Below the pieces are notes generated by a model. That model was not told the origin of the DNA. It did not search any database and saw only the letters and a list, made by a program, of their open reading frames with translations. A stretch of DNA of 64,000 nucleotides, taken from BPGX01 sp035405785 (GTDB lineage: Bacteria; Bacteroidota; Bacteroidia; B-17B0; Aurantibacillaceae). Each line of letters opens with the position of its first letter. Within the stretch, counting starts at the first letter, position 1. Where the stretch lies: the NCBI GenBank assembly GCA_035405785.1, contig DAONJS010000002.1:62001-126000 (forward strand), in the 5' to 3' direction. Position numbers and translations under genes: made by a program. Positions 46,423 through 54,454 of this stretch are shown here, in pieces.

Positions 46423-46615
46423 TCTTTGATTTTAGTTTTTTAATTTGATATGAACGCCAAAAATACATAAACATAGAAACTACAAATGATAATACAAAAA
46501 ACCATGCTGTATTTGATGGTTGTTTTATTTGTAGCCAAATAACGCATATAGCACTAAAAATACCTGCAATAAGCCAGGTAATTTGAGATATTCTGAGAAA
46601 TTTGATGGGATTCAT
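46412..46615 (-). CDS. Small two-helix membrane protein
   Basis: 67 residues with two membrane helices (about 11-28 and 38-53) and a basic C-terminus KKLKSKNGQ. Overlap with the start of the ABC ATPase gene supports its being real and translationally coupled. Function is unknown. Confidence 0.6.
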   Translation of the reverse strand: MNPIKFLRISQITWLIAGIFSAICVIWLQIKQPSNTAWFFVLSFVVSMFMYFWRSYQIKKLKSKNGQ

Positions 46616-46712
46616 TTTATAGTTTTTAATTTTTAGTTTTGAGTTTTTTTGTTGCTTAATGCTTACACTCAGAGGTTCTTGTTGTCTTAAACGATATCGT
46701 TAGCATTCAAAA

Positions 46713-47249
46713 TTATTTTAATTGAATAATACCTGTGATGTTTTTAATTGTATATTCAGAAAAATCTTCTTCACATTCAATGCCCGTTCCATTGATAATT
46801 TGCGTTGGTGTAATTATTTTCACGGGTTTATCTGTTGTTATTTTTCCTGTAGATTGATTCCATACGATGTTTTCAGTAATGAGATGTTCATTTTTATCGT
46901 TTATGAAATTAACATCATATTTCAGATATGCTTTTTGTGTTTTGGTAAAATAAATAGCTTGTTGAGCAGTTAGGGTAGAGGTAGGAATTTGTTGGCTGTT
47001 GTAAAAGACAACTCTGATATTTTTAGGGAAATAAATAAAAGGTTCAGAAAGATTTTTTTCGTAAGAAATCATTTCTTTTGCAGATAAAATTGCTTTTAGA
47101 TGAGTAGAATCGCTGTAAAGGAAAGAGACATCATTAGATTTGTATGAGGGTCTTTCTGTTATCTGTATATGTTTAAGTTGACTAACCGGCTTTTTGTTGC
47201 AATTAGAGAAAATTAAAGCAAAAAAAATTATTCCTATCCAAAATTTCAT
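46713..47249 (-). CDS. lptC: LPS export ABC transporter periplasmic protein LptC
   Basis: 178 residues from the ATG at 47249. The signal ends in a lipobox (IFSNC), so it is a lipoprotein, as is common for LptC in this phylum. The rest is a beta-jellyroll-like segment with FLYSDSTHLKAILSAKEMI and late YTIKNITGIIQLK, as in LptC/OstA-like proteins. It would bridge LptB2FG and LptA in moving LPS to the outer membrane. The open frame reaches back to 47447, but those codons are a translated palindromic repeat. Confidence 0.8.
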   Translation of the reverse strand: MKFWIGIIFFALIFSNCNKKPVSQLKHIQITERPSYKSNDVSFLYSDSTHLKAILSAKEMISYEKNLSEPFIYFPKNIRVVFYNSQQIPTSTLTAQQAIYFTKTQKAYLKYDVNFINDKNEHLITENIVWNQSTGKITTDKPVKIITPTQIINGTGIECEEDFSEYTIKNITGIIQLK

Positions 47250-47291
47250 TTTTAAAAATATACTCTGCTTTTCTCGCAATCTGCTTATATC

Positions 47292-47379
47292 ATCATTGCG
47301 AGCGTAGCGAAGCAATCTCAAAAGTATTATGCTCATAACAATGACGAGATTGCTTTGGGCTAACGCCCTCGCAATGACG
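47292..47379. repeat. GTCATTGCGAG palindromic element
   Basis: An 88-bp inverted repeat: CATCATTGCGAGCGTAGCG and AAGCAATCTC at the left, GAGATTGCTTTGGGC and CCCTCGCAATGACG at the right. It lies just upstream of lptC and creates a false N-terminal extension. Confidence 0.8.
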
Positions 47380-47501
47380 GGAATTTCACAAGATTGGAAT
47401 GGGAGACCCCAATGCAAGCTTCCAATGGCTTTGCTGTCTAAAAGCATTGAAGCGGAATTTTTATCCGAAATTAAAATATTTTTGGTATAAAAAAGAATCT
47501 T

Positions 47502-49127
47502 TTAATTTTTTAATTTGCTCATTTTCATTGCCATTTTGACAGCATCATACATATTAACAATACCGCCTGTCTTGCTTAATTCTGAAAATTCAATTAGATT
47601 ATCTTGTGTGCCGGGTTTAATTACTTTTTGGTTTTTATATTTTGTTCTTACAGTTTCTGTAAGGATTTTTTTAATTTGTTGTGGAGTTAAATCAGGGAAA
47701 TAAGATTTTAATACTGCGGCAACACCTGCAACTGTTGGAGCAGCCATTGAAGTGCCATTTGCCCATTCATACTTTCCTTCGGGAATAGTAGAATAAATAT
47801 CAACACCTGGAGCAAAGAAATCAACAGTTTTTTTGCCATAATTGCTGAAAGGTGCGGGAATATGAAGTGAATCCTTCCAACTCATAGCACCTACATCAAT
47901 AAAATTACTTGCTTCTTTGTTTGAGTTCTCATACTTCTTGGTAGGATAATGAGTAATTTCATCTATGTTCAAGCTTTCATTACCAGCAGCATGAATTAAT
48001 AATACACCTTTCTTTTCAGCATATTTTACCGCATCATCTACCGCTTTTTTGTCCCATGAATATTTTTTACCAAAACTCATATTAATAATTTTAGCACCAT
48101 TATCAACAGCATAAATAATAGCGTTTGCTACATCTTTGTCTCTTTCATCACCATCAGGCACACAACGAACACTCATAATTCTAACATTATCGGCTATTCC
48201 TTTTATACCAATATCATTGTTTCTATTTGCACCTATAATACCTGCCACATGCGTTCCATGAAAACTATCAGGTCCTTTGCAGTCGTTATTACCATAATAT
48301 CTTTCTTTTGAGTTATTGTAATCATCACCTACAATTTCTGATCTTGGGTCAAAATCAAGGTTTAATTGATATTTTAATTGTGTCTCGTAATATTCATAAC
48401 CCTTTTTAAATTGTGCATTTATTTGATTAAATACCTCAACTTTTTTTTCATCTATTTTTTGAGGATCTTCAGTTCTTGATAAAATTGAAAGTAAAATAAA
48501 TTTGCCTTGTTTGGTCTTTTTAGTTTTGGGTTCATATTGTTTTAGACGATCCATTGAAAAATTTTCAACGCCACCAATTTCAATCATCACAGAATCAATA
48601 CCTTCTTTCATTGCAGCAAATTGATTAAAGTTCATTTGTGCTTCTTTTAATTCTGCTTCATAGTCAGATTTTAATTTGTTGTAAAATGCAAATTCTTCTT
48701 TTTCTTTTTTTGTTTTAAGATCGCTTTCAGATTTTCCTTCGTATATTTTTTTATATTTTCTATACAATCTGGTAAGTTCTAAGTTATCTTTATCAATGTT
48801 TCTGCCATCTTTTCCGCCAATAAAATTCCATCCGTGAATATCATCGATATATCCATTTTTATCATCATCAATACCGTTATTTGGAATTTCTTTTGGATTG
48901 ACCCACATTACATCCTTTAAATCTTCATGAAAATAATCCACTCCACTATCTAATACACCCACAATTATGGTAGTGGATTTTTTGCCGGATAAAAGTTCTT
49001 TGTATGTTCTTTCTACACTTATACCATTTACCTTATCTTGTTCTGGATCTAACAAATACCAATCTTTTGCTGGCTTTTGAGCATAAGCAATTGAAATTGC
49101 TGATACTAACACAATGAGTTTTTTCAT
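47502..49127 (-). CDS. S8 family subtilisin-like serine protease
   Basis: 541 residues. A signal peptide (to AYAQ) is followed directly by the catalytic domain with no clear propeptide. The triad is Asp in GVLDSGVDY near residue 60, His in FHGTHVAGI near 292, and Ser in NGTSMAAPTVAG near 459. A charged helical insert of about 160 residues between Asp and His is unusual in size, but is shared with Bacteroidota subtilases. It is exported and cuts unknown proteins. Confidence 0.93.
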   Translation of the reverse strand: MKKLIVLVSAISIAYAQKPAKDWYLLDPEQDKVNGISVERTYKELLSGKKSTTIIVGVLDSGVDYFHEDLKDVMWVNPKEIPNNGIDDDKNGYIDDIHGWNFIGGKDGRNIDKDNLELTRLYRKYKKIYEGKSESDLKTKKEKEEFAFYNKLKSDYEAELKEAQMNFNQFAAMKEGIDSVMIEIGGVENFSMDRLKQYEPKTKKTKQGKFILLSILSRTEDPQKIDEKKVEVFNQINAQFKKGYEYYETQLKYQLNLDFDPRSEIVGDDYNNSKERYYGNNDCKGPDSFHGTHVAGIIGANRNNDIGIKGIADNVRIMSVRCVPDGDERDKDVANAIIYAVDNGAKIINMSFGKKYSWDKKAVDDAVKYAEKKGVLLIHAAGNESLNIDEITHYPTKKYENSNKEASNFIDVGAMSWKDSLHIPAPFSNYGKKTVDFFAPGVDIYSTIPEGKYEWANGTSMAAPTVAGVAAVLKSYFPDLTPQQIKKILTETVRTKYKNQKVIKPGTQDNLIEFSELSKTGGIVNMYDAVKMAMKMSKLKN

Positions 49128-49253
49128 AATTAAATTTTTGCCGCAAATTAACGAATAGAATGTTATACCAAATTATTTTTTTCATTTTTTAGTAAATTAT
49201 TCTAAAACAATTTAATTTCAGCAATTTTAAGAGTAACATTTTTTCTCTCTCTA

Positions 49254-49690
49254 TTTTTAGAAAAAAGTAAGTAAAAAATCTACTTTAGGATTTCAATAAT
49301 TCTTTCCTCACTTTTTTTAGAAAAAAGTAAGCAAAAAATCTCATCCTGCGAGCTAACTTCCCGCTCTGTTTTTTGTAAGAATTTCAGTTAAGGTATGGAT
49401 AATGCTGTCATCTTTGTTGAAAGAGTTCCATTTGGTTATCCGCTTTTCTACACTTTTAGAATATCAAAAGTTTATTCAGCATTATCAACGCAAGCGCCCT
49501 TGCCGAAATTCTAAACAAAAAACATTCACTTCTTCCCACTGACGCAGGATGTAATTAAGCGGAATAGTATTTTATTTTTGAGTTTTAAATGATGTGGAGC
49601 AAAGCAATCTCAAATTTTTTACAATACTCAGTATTCAATGTTCAAATTCATTTTTTCTCTCATTTTTTTGAAAAAGTAAGCAAAAATCTG
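49254..49690. repeat. Nested 210-bp inverted repeat between direct repeats
   Basis: The gap of 673 bases has no gene. TTTTTAGAAAAAAGTAAG followed by an AAAAAATCT tail occurs at 49254-49281 and 49314-49341 (exactly 60 bases apart), with a third, imperfect copy at 49664-49689. Between the second and third copies, three nested arm pairs lie at 49342-49350/49543-49551, 49367-49385/49505-49524 and 49398-49407/49477-49486. A short heptad and AAGCAATCTC fragment follow near 49600. Confidence 0.8.
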
Positions 49691-49800
49691 CATCGAGTAA
49701 AAATTTTTTATACTAAACATTAACAATTATTTTTTCACTATAAAATGTTTTTGGATTATTTGAAGCAATGTATTTTTTGCATTTTTGCCCAAAAAATTTT

Positions 49801-50658
49801 ATGAAAGAGTATTCTATTGATGAATTAAAAGTATTGAGCAGACAAGTTCGCAGAGATATAATAAGAATGGTATTTAATGCTAACTCTGGTCATCCGGGCG
49901 GTTCTCTTGGATGTGTGGAAGTATTAGTAGCGTTGTATTTTAAGATTATGAAACATCAACCACAACCCTTTAATATGGATGGGGTAGGGGAGGACTTGTT
50001 TTTTTTAAGCAATGGGCATATTACACCTGTGTATTATAGTGTGTTAGCAAGAAGCGGGTATTTTCCAGTAGAAGAATTAAATACTTTTCGTAAAATAAAC
50101 TCTCGTTTGCAGGGACATCCGGCAACGCATGAACATTTACCGGGAATAAGAATAGCATCAGGTTCATTAGGGCAGGGCATGAGTGTAGCTATAGGTGCAG
50201 CACTTGCCAAAAAATTAAATAATGACGATAGAATAGTATTTAGTTTGCATGGAGATGGTGAATTACAAGAAGGACAAATATGGGAAGCGGCTATGTTTGC
50301 GGCAGGTAGAAAGGTGGATAATTATATTGCAATAATTGATTACAACAATAGACAAATAGATGGAAATGTAGAAGATGTAATGCCGTTAGGTAATTTGAGA
50401 AAAAAATTTGAAGCATTTGGATGGATTGTTGTAGAAAATGAAAATGGTAATGATTTAGAAAAAGTAATTGATGCCATACTTGAATGTAAAAAGCATTTGC
50501 ATCAAAAACAACCTGTTGTGCTTATCAATAAAACTGAAATGGGATATGGTGTAGATTTTATGATGGGAACGCATAAATGGCACGGCAAAGCACCTAATGA
50601 AGAACAAACTAAAATAGCATTAAGTCAGTTGCCAGAAACGTCATTTGGAGATTTTTAA
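49801..50658 (+). CDS. Transketolase, N-terminal subunit
   Basis: 285 residues, the N-terminal half of a split transketolase. The thiamine-pyrophosphate motif GDGELQEGQIWEAAMFAA and the earlier ANSGHPGGSLGCVEVLVALYF, SNGHITPVYYS and GSLGQGMSVAIGAA are intact. The pyrimidine-binding half is expected as a separate gene, usually directly downstream; here a repeat-rich gap and a VWA gene follow instead. The ATG at 49801 (MKEYSIDEL) follows a near-consensus -7 element, CATTTTTG at 49780-49787. Confidence 0.92.
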   Translation: MKEYSIDELKVLSRQVRRDIIRMVFNANSGHPGGSLGCVEVLVALYFKIMKHQPQPFNMDGVGEDLFFLSNGHITPVYYSVLARSGYFPVEELNTFRKINSRLQGHPATHEHLPGIRIASGSLGQGMSVAIGAALAKKLNNDDRIVFSLHGDGELQEGQIWEAAMFAAGRKVDNYIAIIDYNNRQIDGNVEDVMPLGNLRKKFEAFGWIVVENENGNDLEKVIDAILECKKHLHQKQPVVLINKTEMGYGVDFMMGTHKWHGKAPNEEQTKIALSQLPETSFGDF

Positions 50659-50667
50659 TAATTTTTT

Positions 50668-51000
50668 ATTCAATGCTCAATATTCAATATTCAATATTCA
50701 ATATTCAATATTCAATATTCAATATTCAATGCTCAATGTGCTGACACCCTGTGAAATAATTACTTTTATTTTTTTACCGTCATTGTCCCGACGATAAATG
50801 TGCGGGATGCTGACCGTAAGCGTCAGCACGAGGGCGTTAGCCCGAAGCAATCTCATAATTGTTAAGAGAATAATACTTTTGAGATTACTTCGCTTCGCTC
50901 GTAATGACGGGTATTTCACAGGGGTCGGCATGCTGACATTTTGAAAAACAAAATCATCAGCACTCAATATTCAATATTTAATTTTCAATTTTTATTTAAA
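50668..51000. repeat. Heptad array and compound palindromes
   Basis: Ten in-phase heptads at 50668-50737: ATTCAAT, GCTCAAT, seven more ATTCAAT, then GCTCAAT. A palindromic block follows at 50777-50909, which mixes the GTCCCGAC-type and GTCATTGCGAG-type families, then GGTCGGCATGCTGACATTTT at 50926-50945 and more heptads to about 50990. No gene. Confidence 0.85.
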
Positions 51001-51051
51001 TCAGTGCTACTATTCAGCATATTAAAAATAAAAACTAAATAAAAATAATAA

Positions 51052-51152
51052 AACACAAAGGACACCAAGGTTTTTTCCACGAGGGACACAAAGGTTTAAA
51101 AATTCTTTGTGAAATTTGTTCCTATCTTTGTGCAACTTTGTGGTTTAAAAAT
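51052..51152. repeat. Long imperfect palindrome, CACAAAGG type
   Basis: Begins ACACAAAGGACACCAAGG and ends TCTTTGTGCAACTTTGTGG. A relative lies at 62086-62163. It ends about 30 bases before the VWA gene, so it may sit in the leader. Confidence 0.65.
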
Positions 51153-51179
51153 AGTGTTGAATAGAAAAAAAAATAAATA

Positions 51180-52580
51180 ATGAATTTTTGGAATAAATAT
51201 ATTTTATCTTTCTCAAAAAAAATAATAATATTCACTTTTGTTTTCATTAGTTTGATAAACAATTTGGTGGGGCAAAAGGTTACTAATCGGATTTTGTTTA
51301 TTTTTGATGATTCATATAGTATGTATGCTCCGTGGAATACAGAACCAAAAATTAATGTGGCCAAAAGAGTGTTAGGAAAATTTATGGATTCTATTCAAAA
51401 TATCCCTGATTTAGAAATAGCATTGAGATGTTATGGACATACAACTTTTTTTCAACCTGTTAGAAATTGTAAGGATTCAAAATTAGAAATTCCATTTGCT
51501 TCTGCTAAAGTTAATGCTCCTAAAATTAAAGCATTTATCAATACTTTAGAACCCAAAGGCACTACACCTATTGCTTATTCAATAGGGCAGGCAGAAAAGG
51601 ATTTTACTCCTTGTAATAATTGCAGAAACATTATCATTTTAATCACTGACGGAATAGAAGAGTGTGAAGGTAATCCTTGTGAAGTATCGGCATTACTTCA
51701 AAAAAAAGGTATCTTTATCAGGCCATTTGTAATAGGTATAGGATTAGATATGAAATTTGCCGATGCCCTTGGGTGTATGGGAAAGTTTGTAGATGTTAGC
51801 AATGAAAATAATTTTTATCCTGTATTAAATCAGGTTTTGGTAGAAGCACTTACAAGAACTACTGTGCAGGTCAATTTATTAGATATTTACAAAAAGCCCA
51901 CTGAAACGGATGTGGCAATGGCATTTTACAATGTAGAAAACAATCAATTGATGTATACTTATATGCATACAATCAATAATTACGGACAACCTGATACTCT
52001 TGTTTTAGACCCAGATGTTAATTACAATTTGGAAGTTTATACCTTGCCAAAAGTGAGCAAACAAAATATCAAATTAGAAAAAGGCAAGCATAATGTTATT
52101 TCATTGCCAGCACCGCAGGGATATTTGAACTTGCAAATAGATGGCAGTATTTATGATTATTATCCAACAACAATAGTTAAGAAAGCAGGAGATACAAGTA
52201 TATTAAATATTCAAGATTTTGGAAAAACAGAAAAATACATTGTAGGCAAATATGATCTTGAGATATTAACATTGCCAAGGATATACTTGAAAAATGTGGA
52301 AATAAAACAAAGTTCAACCAATACTATAAAAATACCTGCGTCTGGAAGTGTGTTTATTACAAGACCAGCAAAGGGATTTGGAAGTATTTATTTAGATAAT
52401 GGTAAAACTTTGGAATGGGTATGTAATTTGGATAATAATGCGTTGATGGAAAATATCTATTTACAGCCGGGCAGATACAAAATAGAGTTTCGTTATGCCC
52501 ATCAAAAGCAGATGATAAAGACAATAGAAAAGAGTTTTGAAGTAAAGAGTAAGGAAAGTGTAAGGGTAAATTTGAATTAG
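51180..52580 (+). CDS. Exported VWA domain protein
   Basis: 466 residues. A hydrophobic N-terminus (about 15-32) is followed by a VWA domain with a MIDAS motif DDSYSM, a conserved threonine in EPKGTTPIAYS and the aspartate in LITDGIEECEG. Four cysteines in this domain suggest disulfides. The last 240 residues are PEGA-like beta repeats (for instance YNLEVYTLPKVS and YDLEILTLPRIY with NVEI). It probably binds ligands at the cell surface or periplasm. Function is unknown; no MoxR ATPase adjoins it. Confidence 0.85.
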   Translation: MNFWNKYILSFSKKIIIFTFVFISLINNLVGQKVTNRILFIFDDSYSMYAPWNTEPKINVAKRVLGKFMDSIQNIPDLEIALRCYGHTTFFQPVRNCKDSKLEIPFASAKVNAPKIKAFINTLEPKGTTPIAYSIGQAEKDFTPCNNCRNIIILITDGIEECEGNPCEVSALLQKKGIFIRPFVIGIGLDMKFADALGCMGKFVDVSNENNFYPVLNQVLVEALTRTTVQVNLLDIYKKPTETDVAMAFYNVENNQLMYTYMHTINNYGQPDTLVLDPDVNYNLEVYTLPKVSKQNIKLEKGKHNVISLPAPQGYLNLQIDGSIYDYYPTTIVKKAGDTSILNIQDFGKTEKYIVGKYDLEILTLPRIYLKNVEIKQSSTNTIKIPASGSVFITRPAKGFGSIYLDNGKTLEWVCNLDNNALMENIYLQPGRYKIEFRYAHQKQMIKTIEKSFEVKSKESVRVNLN

Positions 52581-52597
52581 GTTTTAAATTTTCAATG

Positions 52598-52800
52598 TGC
52601 CGATGCACTTGACGCTTGCGGTCAGTGTCCCGACACATTTTATGTCGTCGGGACTCACGGTCGGCATGCTGACATTTTGCGTAGCAAAATCGTCAGCATT
52701 CAATATTCAATTTTGAAGATATTTTTTTTTACCACAGAGATGCACGGAGAAGCACAGAGTTTTTTTAGTTTCAATGATCAATTGTCAATGATAAATTTTC
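52598..52800. repeat. GTCCCGAC hairpin element and further repeat fragments
   Basis: At 52598-52700 is the fuller copy of the element seen at 9952-10031: GCTTGCGGTCAGTGTCCCG, then the loop, CGTCGGGACT and CGGTCGGCATGCTGACATTT. CACAGAGATGCACGG at 52734-52748 and heptad-like CAATG units follow to 52805. No gene in the gap to 52978. Confidence 0.75.
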
Positions 52801-52942
52801 AATGTTATTGTTCAATTAAAACTTATAAAAAAACATAGAACTCAAAGATTTAGAAGTTTATGTGTGGTGCTGTGTATATCATTATTTTAAGAATATAATT
52901 TCACTATAATTTACATTATGTTAAGTTGTAGTGGTAAAAAAA

Positions 52943-52971
52943 TTCCCACAAGTTTTAGGGGCTTGTGGGAA
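52943..52971 (-). terminator. Terminator after the PD-(D/E)XK gene
   Basis: Perfect stem TTCCCACAAG/CTTGTGGGAA with a 9-base loop and seven U on the minus strand. It is placed 8 bases after the stop. Confidence 0.85.
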
Positions 52972-52978
52972 AATTAAA

Positions 52979-54277
52979 TTAAAGTTTGTTTATATTTTGA
53001 AGCATTTTATCTAAATCTTCTAGATATCTACTAAAAATATTTTCAAAATTATTATCAATAATCCAAAAATACCATTTCTTATTATTATCATATTTTATTT
53101 TATCACCAAAAATTTCAAATAAAAATTTATCAACATCAATATTCTTATTATCATTTTTATTTGTTACAAATGCACCATAATACAACTTATTATATTTAAA
53201 ATCATATTCTATTATGAATAAATAATTTTTATTTTCTTTTGATACTTTTATTCCAACTTGAGGATAATTATCATTTTCATCTTTCCAAATTTCTATATTT
53301 CCATTTCCATTCATTTTCTTTTTAAAATTTTCTTTTTCTTCTTCTAAATCTTTATACCATTTATTGAAATATTCATAAATTTTTAGTTTATTAAGATAAT
53401 CTTTTAATTCATCTAGTTCATTAATTTTTTTGTTTATTAAATCAATGTTACTAGACGGATGTTTTTCATTTAATTCAAGTAATTCAATTAATTTGTTTTT
53501 TACTTCTGTTTCCATATATTTGTTTTTTGAAATTCCACATAAATCTTTAATATAGTCAATGTATTGATGAAGTGCACTAATTAAATACACTTCATTTTGA
53601 GGAATAATTTTAATTAATCCTTCAAGCCATTCTAAAATATGATCTTTATAATTAAGTTCAAAATATCTTGAATAAAATTCTTTTTTTAAATCTTTAGGAA
53701 AAGAATCATTACTTGGACTACCACCTTGTCTTGTAAGATAAATTATGTAAATATTTTCTCTCTTTATACTTTCAGATACATATTCAACATAGCGTTTTAA
53801 TTGTTCGGGTTGATCTGATGCAGCATTTATTTTATTTTCAATAATTACAGCATATTTATCATTCTTAATTAAAACATCAATATTATTATTTCCTTTCAAG
53901 GAAGTTATTTCAATGTTATTTTCACAAAAAACCGGAACATTTAAATTAAACTTATTTTTTAAATAATCTAAAAAAGAATTTAGAATAAAATAATCATTAT
54001 TGTATCCTTTGAATCTTACATTTATATTTCTATAACTCAATAATTTACCTAAAAATCTATTATGATAATTCTCATCTGGACTTAGATTATACCCATAATC
54101 ATTATCTTTAAACAAATTTATTTGATATGGGTATTTTAATTTTATTTTATCATACTCTCCATTAAATTTTTGCAAAAAATTATATGTCTTTACAATTTTA
54201 TTCAATGAAATTTCATTTATAGCATTAGTAAACTTATTTACTAAATCAAGTGTATTTTCTATCTGCATATCATCCAT
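52979..54277 (-). CDS. PD-(D/E)XK nuclease family protein
   Basis: 432 residues. The nuclease core near residues 128-165 reads NNNIDVLIKND, then AVIIENKINAASDQPEQLKRY: a conserved Asp, the ExK motif (ENK) and the following QxxQLxxY, as in the PDDEXK_4-type (PF14281-like) group. The C-terminal half has coiled-coil and beta segments without known motifs. Members are often stand-alone genes in variable loci and may act in DNA defence, which is not shown here. A proper promoter lies just upstream and a terminator just downstream. Confidence 0.8.
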   Translation of the reverse strand: MDDMQIENTLDLVNKFTNAINEISLNKIVKTYNFLQKFNGEYDKIKLKYPYQINLFKDNDYGYNLSPDENYHNRFLGKLLSYRNINVRFKGYNNDYFILNSFLDYLKNKFNLNVPVFCENNIEITSLKGNNNIDVLIKNDKYAVIIENKINAASDQPEQLKRYVEYVSESIKRENIYIIYLTRQGGSPSNDSFPKDLKKEFYSRYFELNYKDHILEWLEGLIKIIPQNEVYLISALHQYIDYIKDLCGISKNKYMETEVKNKLIELLELNEKHPSSNIDLINKKINELDELKDYLNKLKIYEYFNKWYKDLEEEKENFKKKMNGNGNIEIWKDENDNYPQVGIKVSKENKNYLFIIEYDFKYNKLYYGAFVTNKNDNKNIDVDKFLFEIFGDKIKYDNNKKWYFWIIDNNFENIFSRYLEDLDKMLQNINKL

Positions 54278-54299
54278 AATAATAGTTTAATTTTTCGTG

Positions 54300-54330
54300 C
54301 AAATGTAAATAGTTTTTTTTTTTTTACAAA
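54300..54330 (-). promoter_or_regulatory. Full promoter for the PD-(D/E)XK gene
   Basis: On the minus strand, TTTG (54327-54330) and TACATTTG (54300-54307) are separated by 19 bases, largely a run of A. The ATG is 22 bases downstream. Confidence 0.78.
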
Positions 54331-54412
54331 TTAAAATTTTTTATTGAAAAATTTTTAACCATCCTTTTTATTTTTTAATTTCGCCTACTCTAACTGCTTT
54401 TTGGATCCACCT

Positions 54413-54429
54413 GATTTTGTTTTGAGTGG
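54413..54429 (-). promoter_or_regulatory. Shared 17-bp motif, copy before the PD-(D/E)XK gene
   Basis: GATTTTGTTTTGAGTGG on the plus strand recurs at 59298-59314 and 60924-60940, each time upstream of a minus-strand gene of this locus. Its role is unknown. It could bind a common regulator or be a duplication remnant. Confidence 0.6.
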
Positions 54430-54454
54430 AATCAGGAAAACCACATTATTTTTT

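Noticed and set aside
47250..47447. 66-residue N-terminal extension of lptC
   Set aside because: Encoded by the GTCATTGCGAG palindrome; the lipobox signal peptide begins at the later ATG (47249).
50668..50737. Possible CRISPR or replication-origin iterons in the ATTCAAT array
   Set aside because: Seven-base units without spacers and with many similar degenerate arrays elsewhere; no dnaA or rep gene is close.
50719..50967. 82-residue minus-strand open frame
   Set aside because: Lies wholly within heptads and palindromic repeats between genes.
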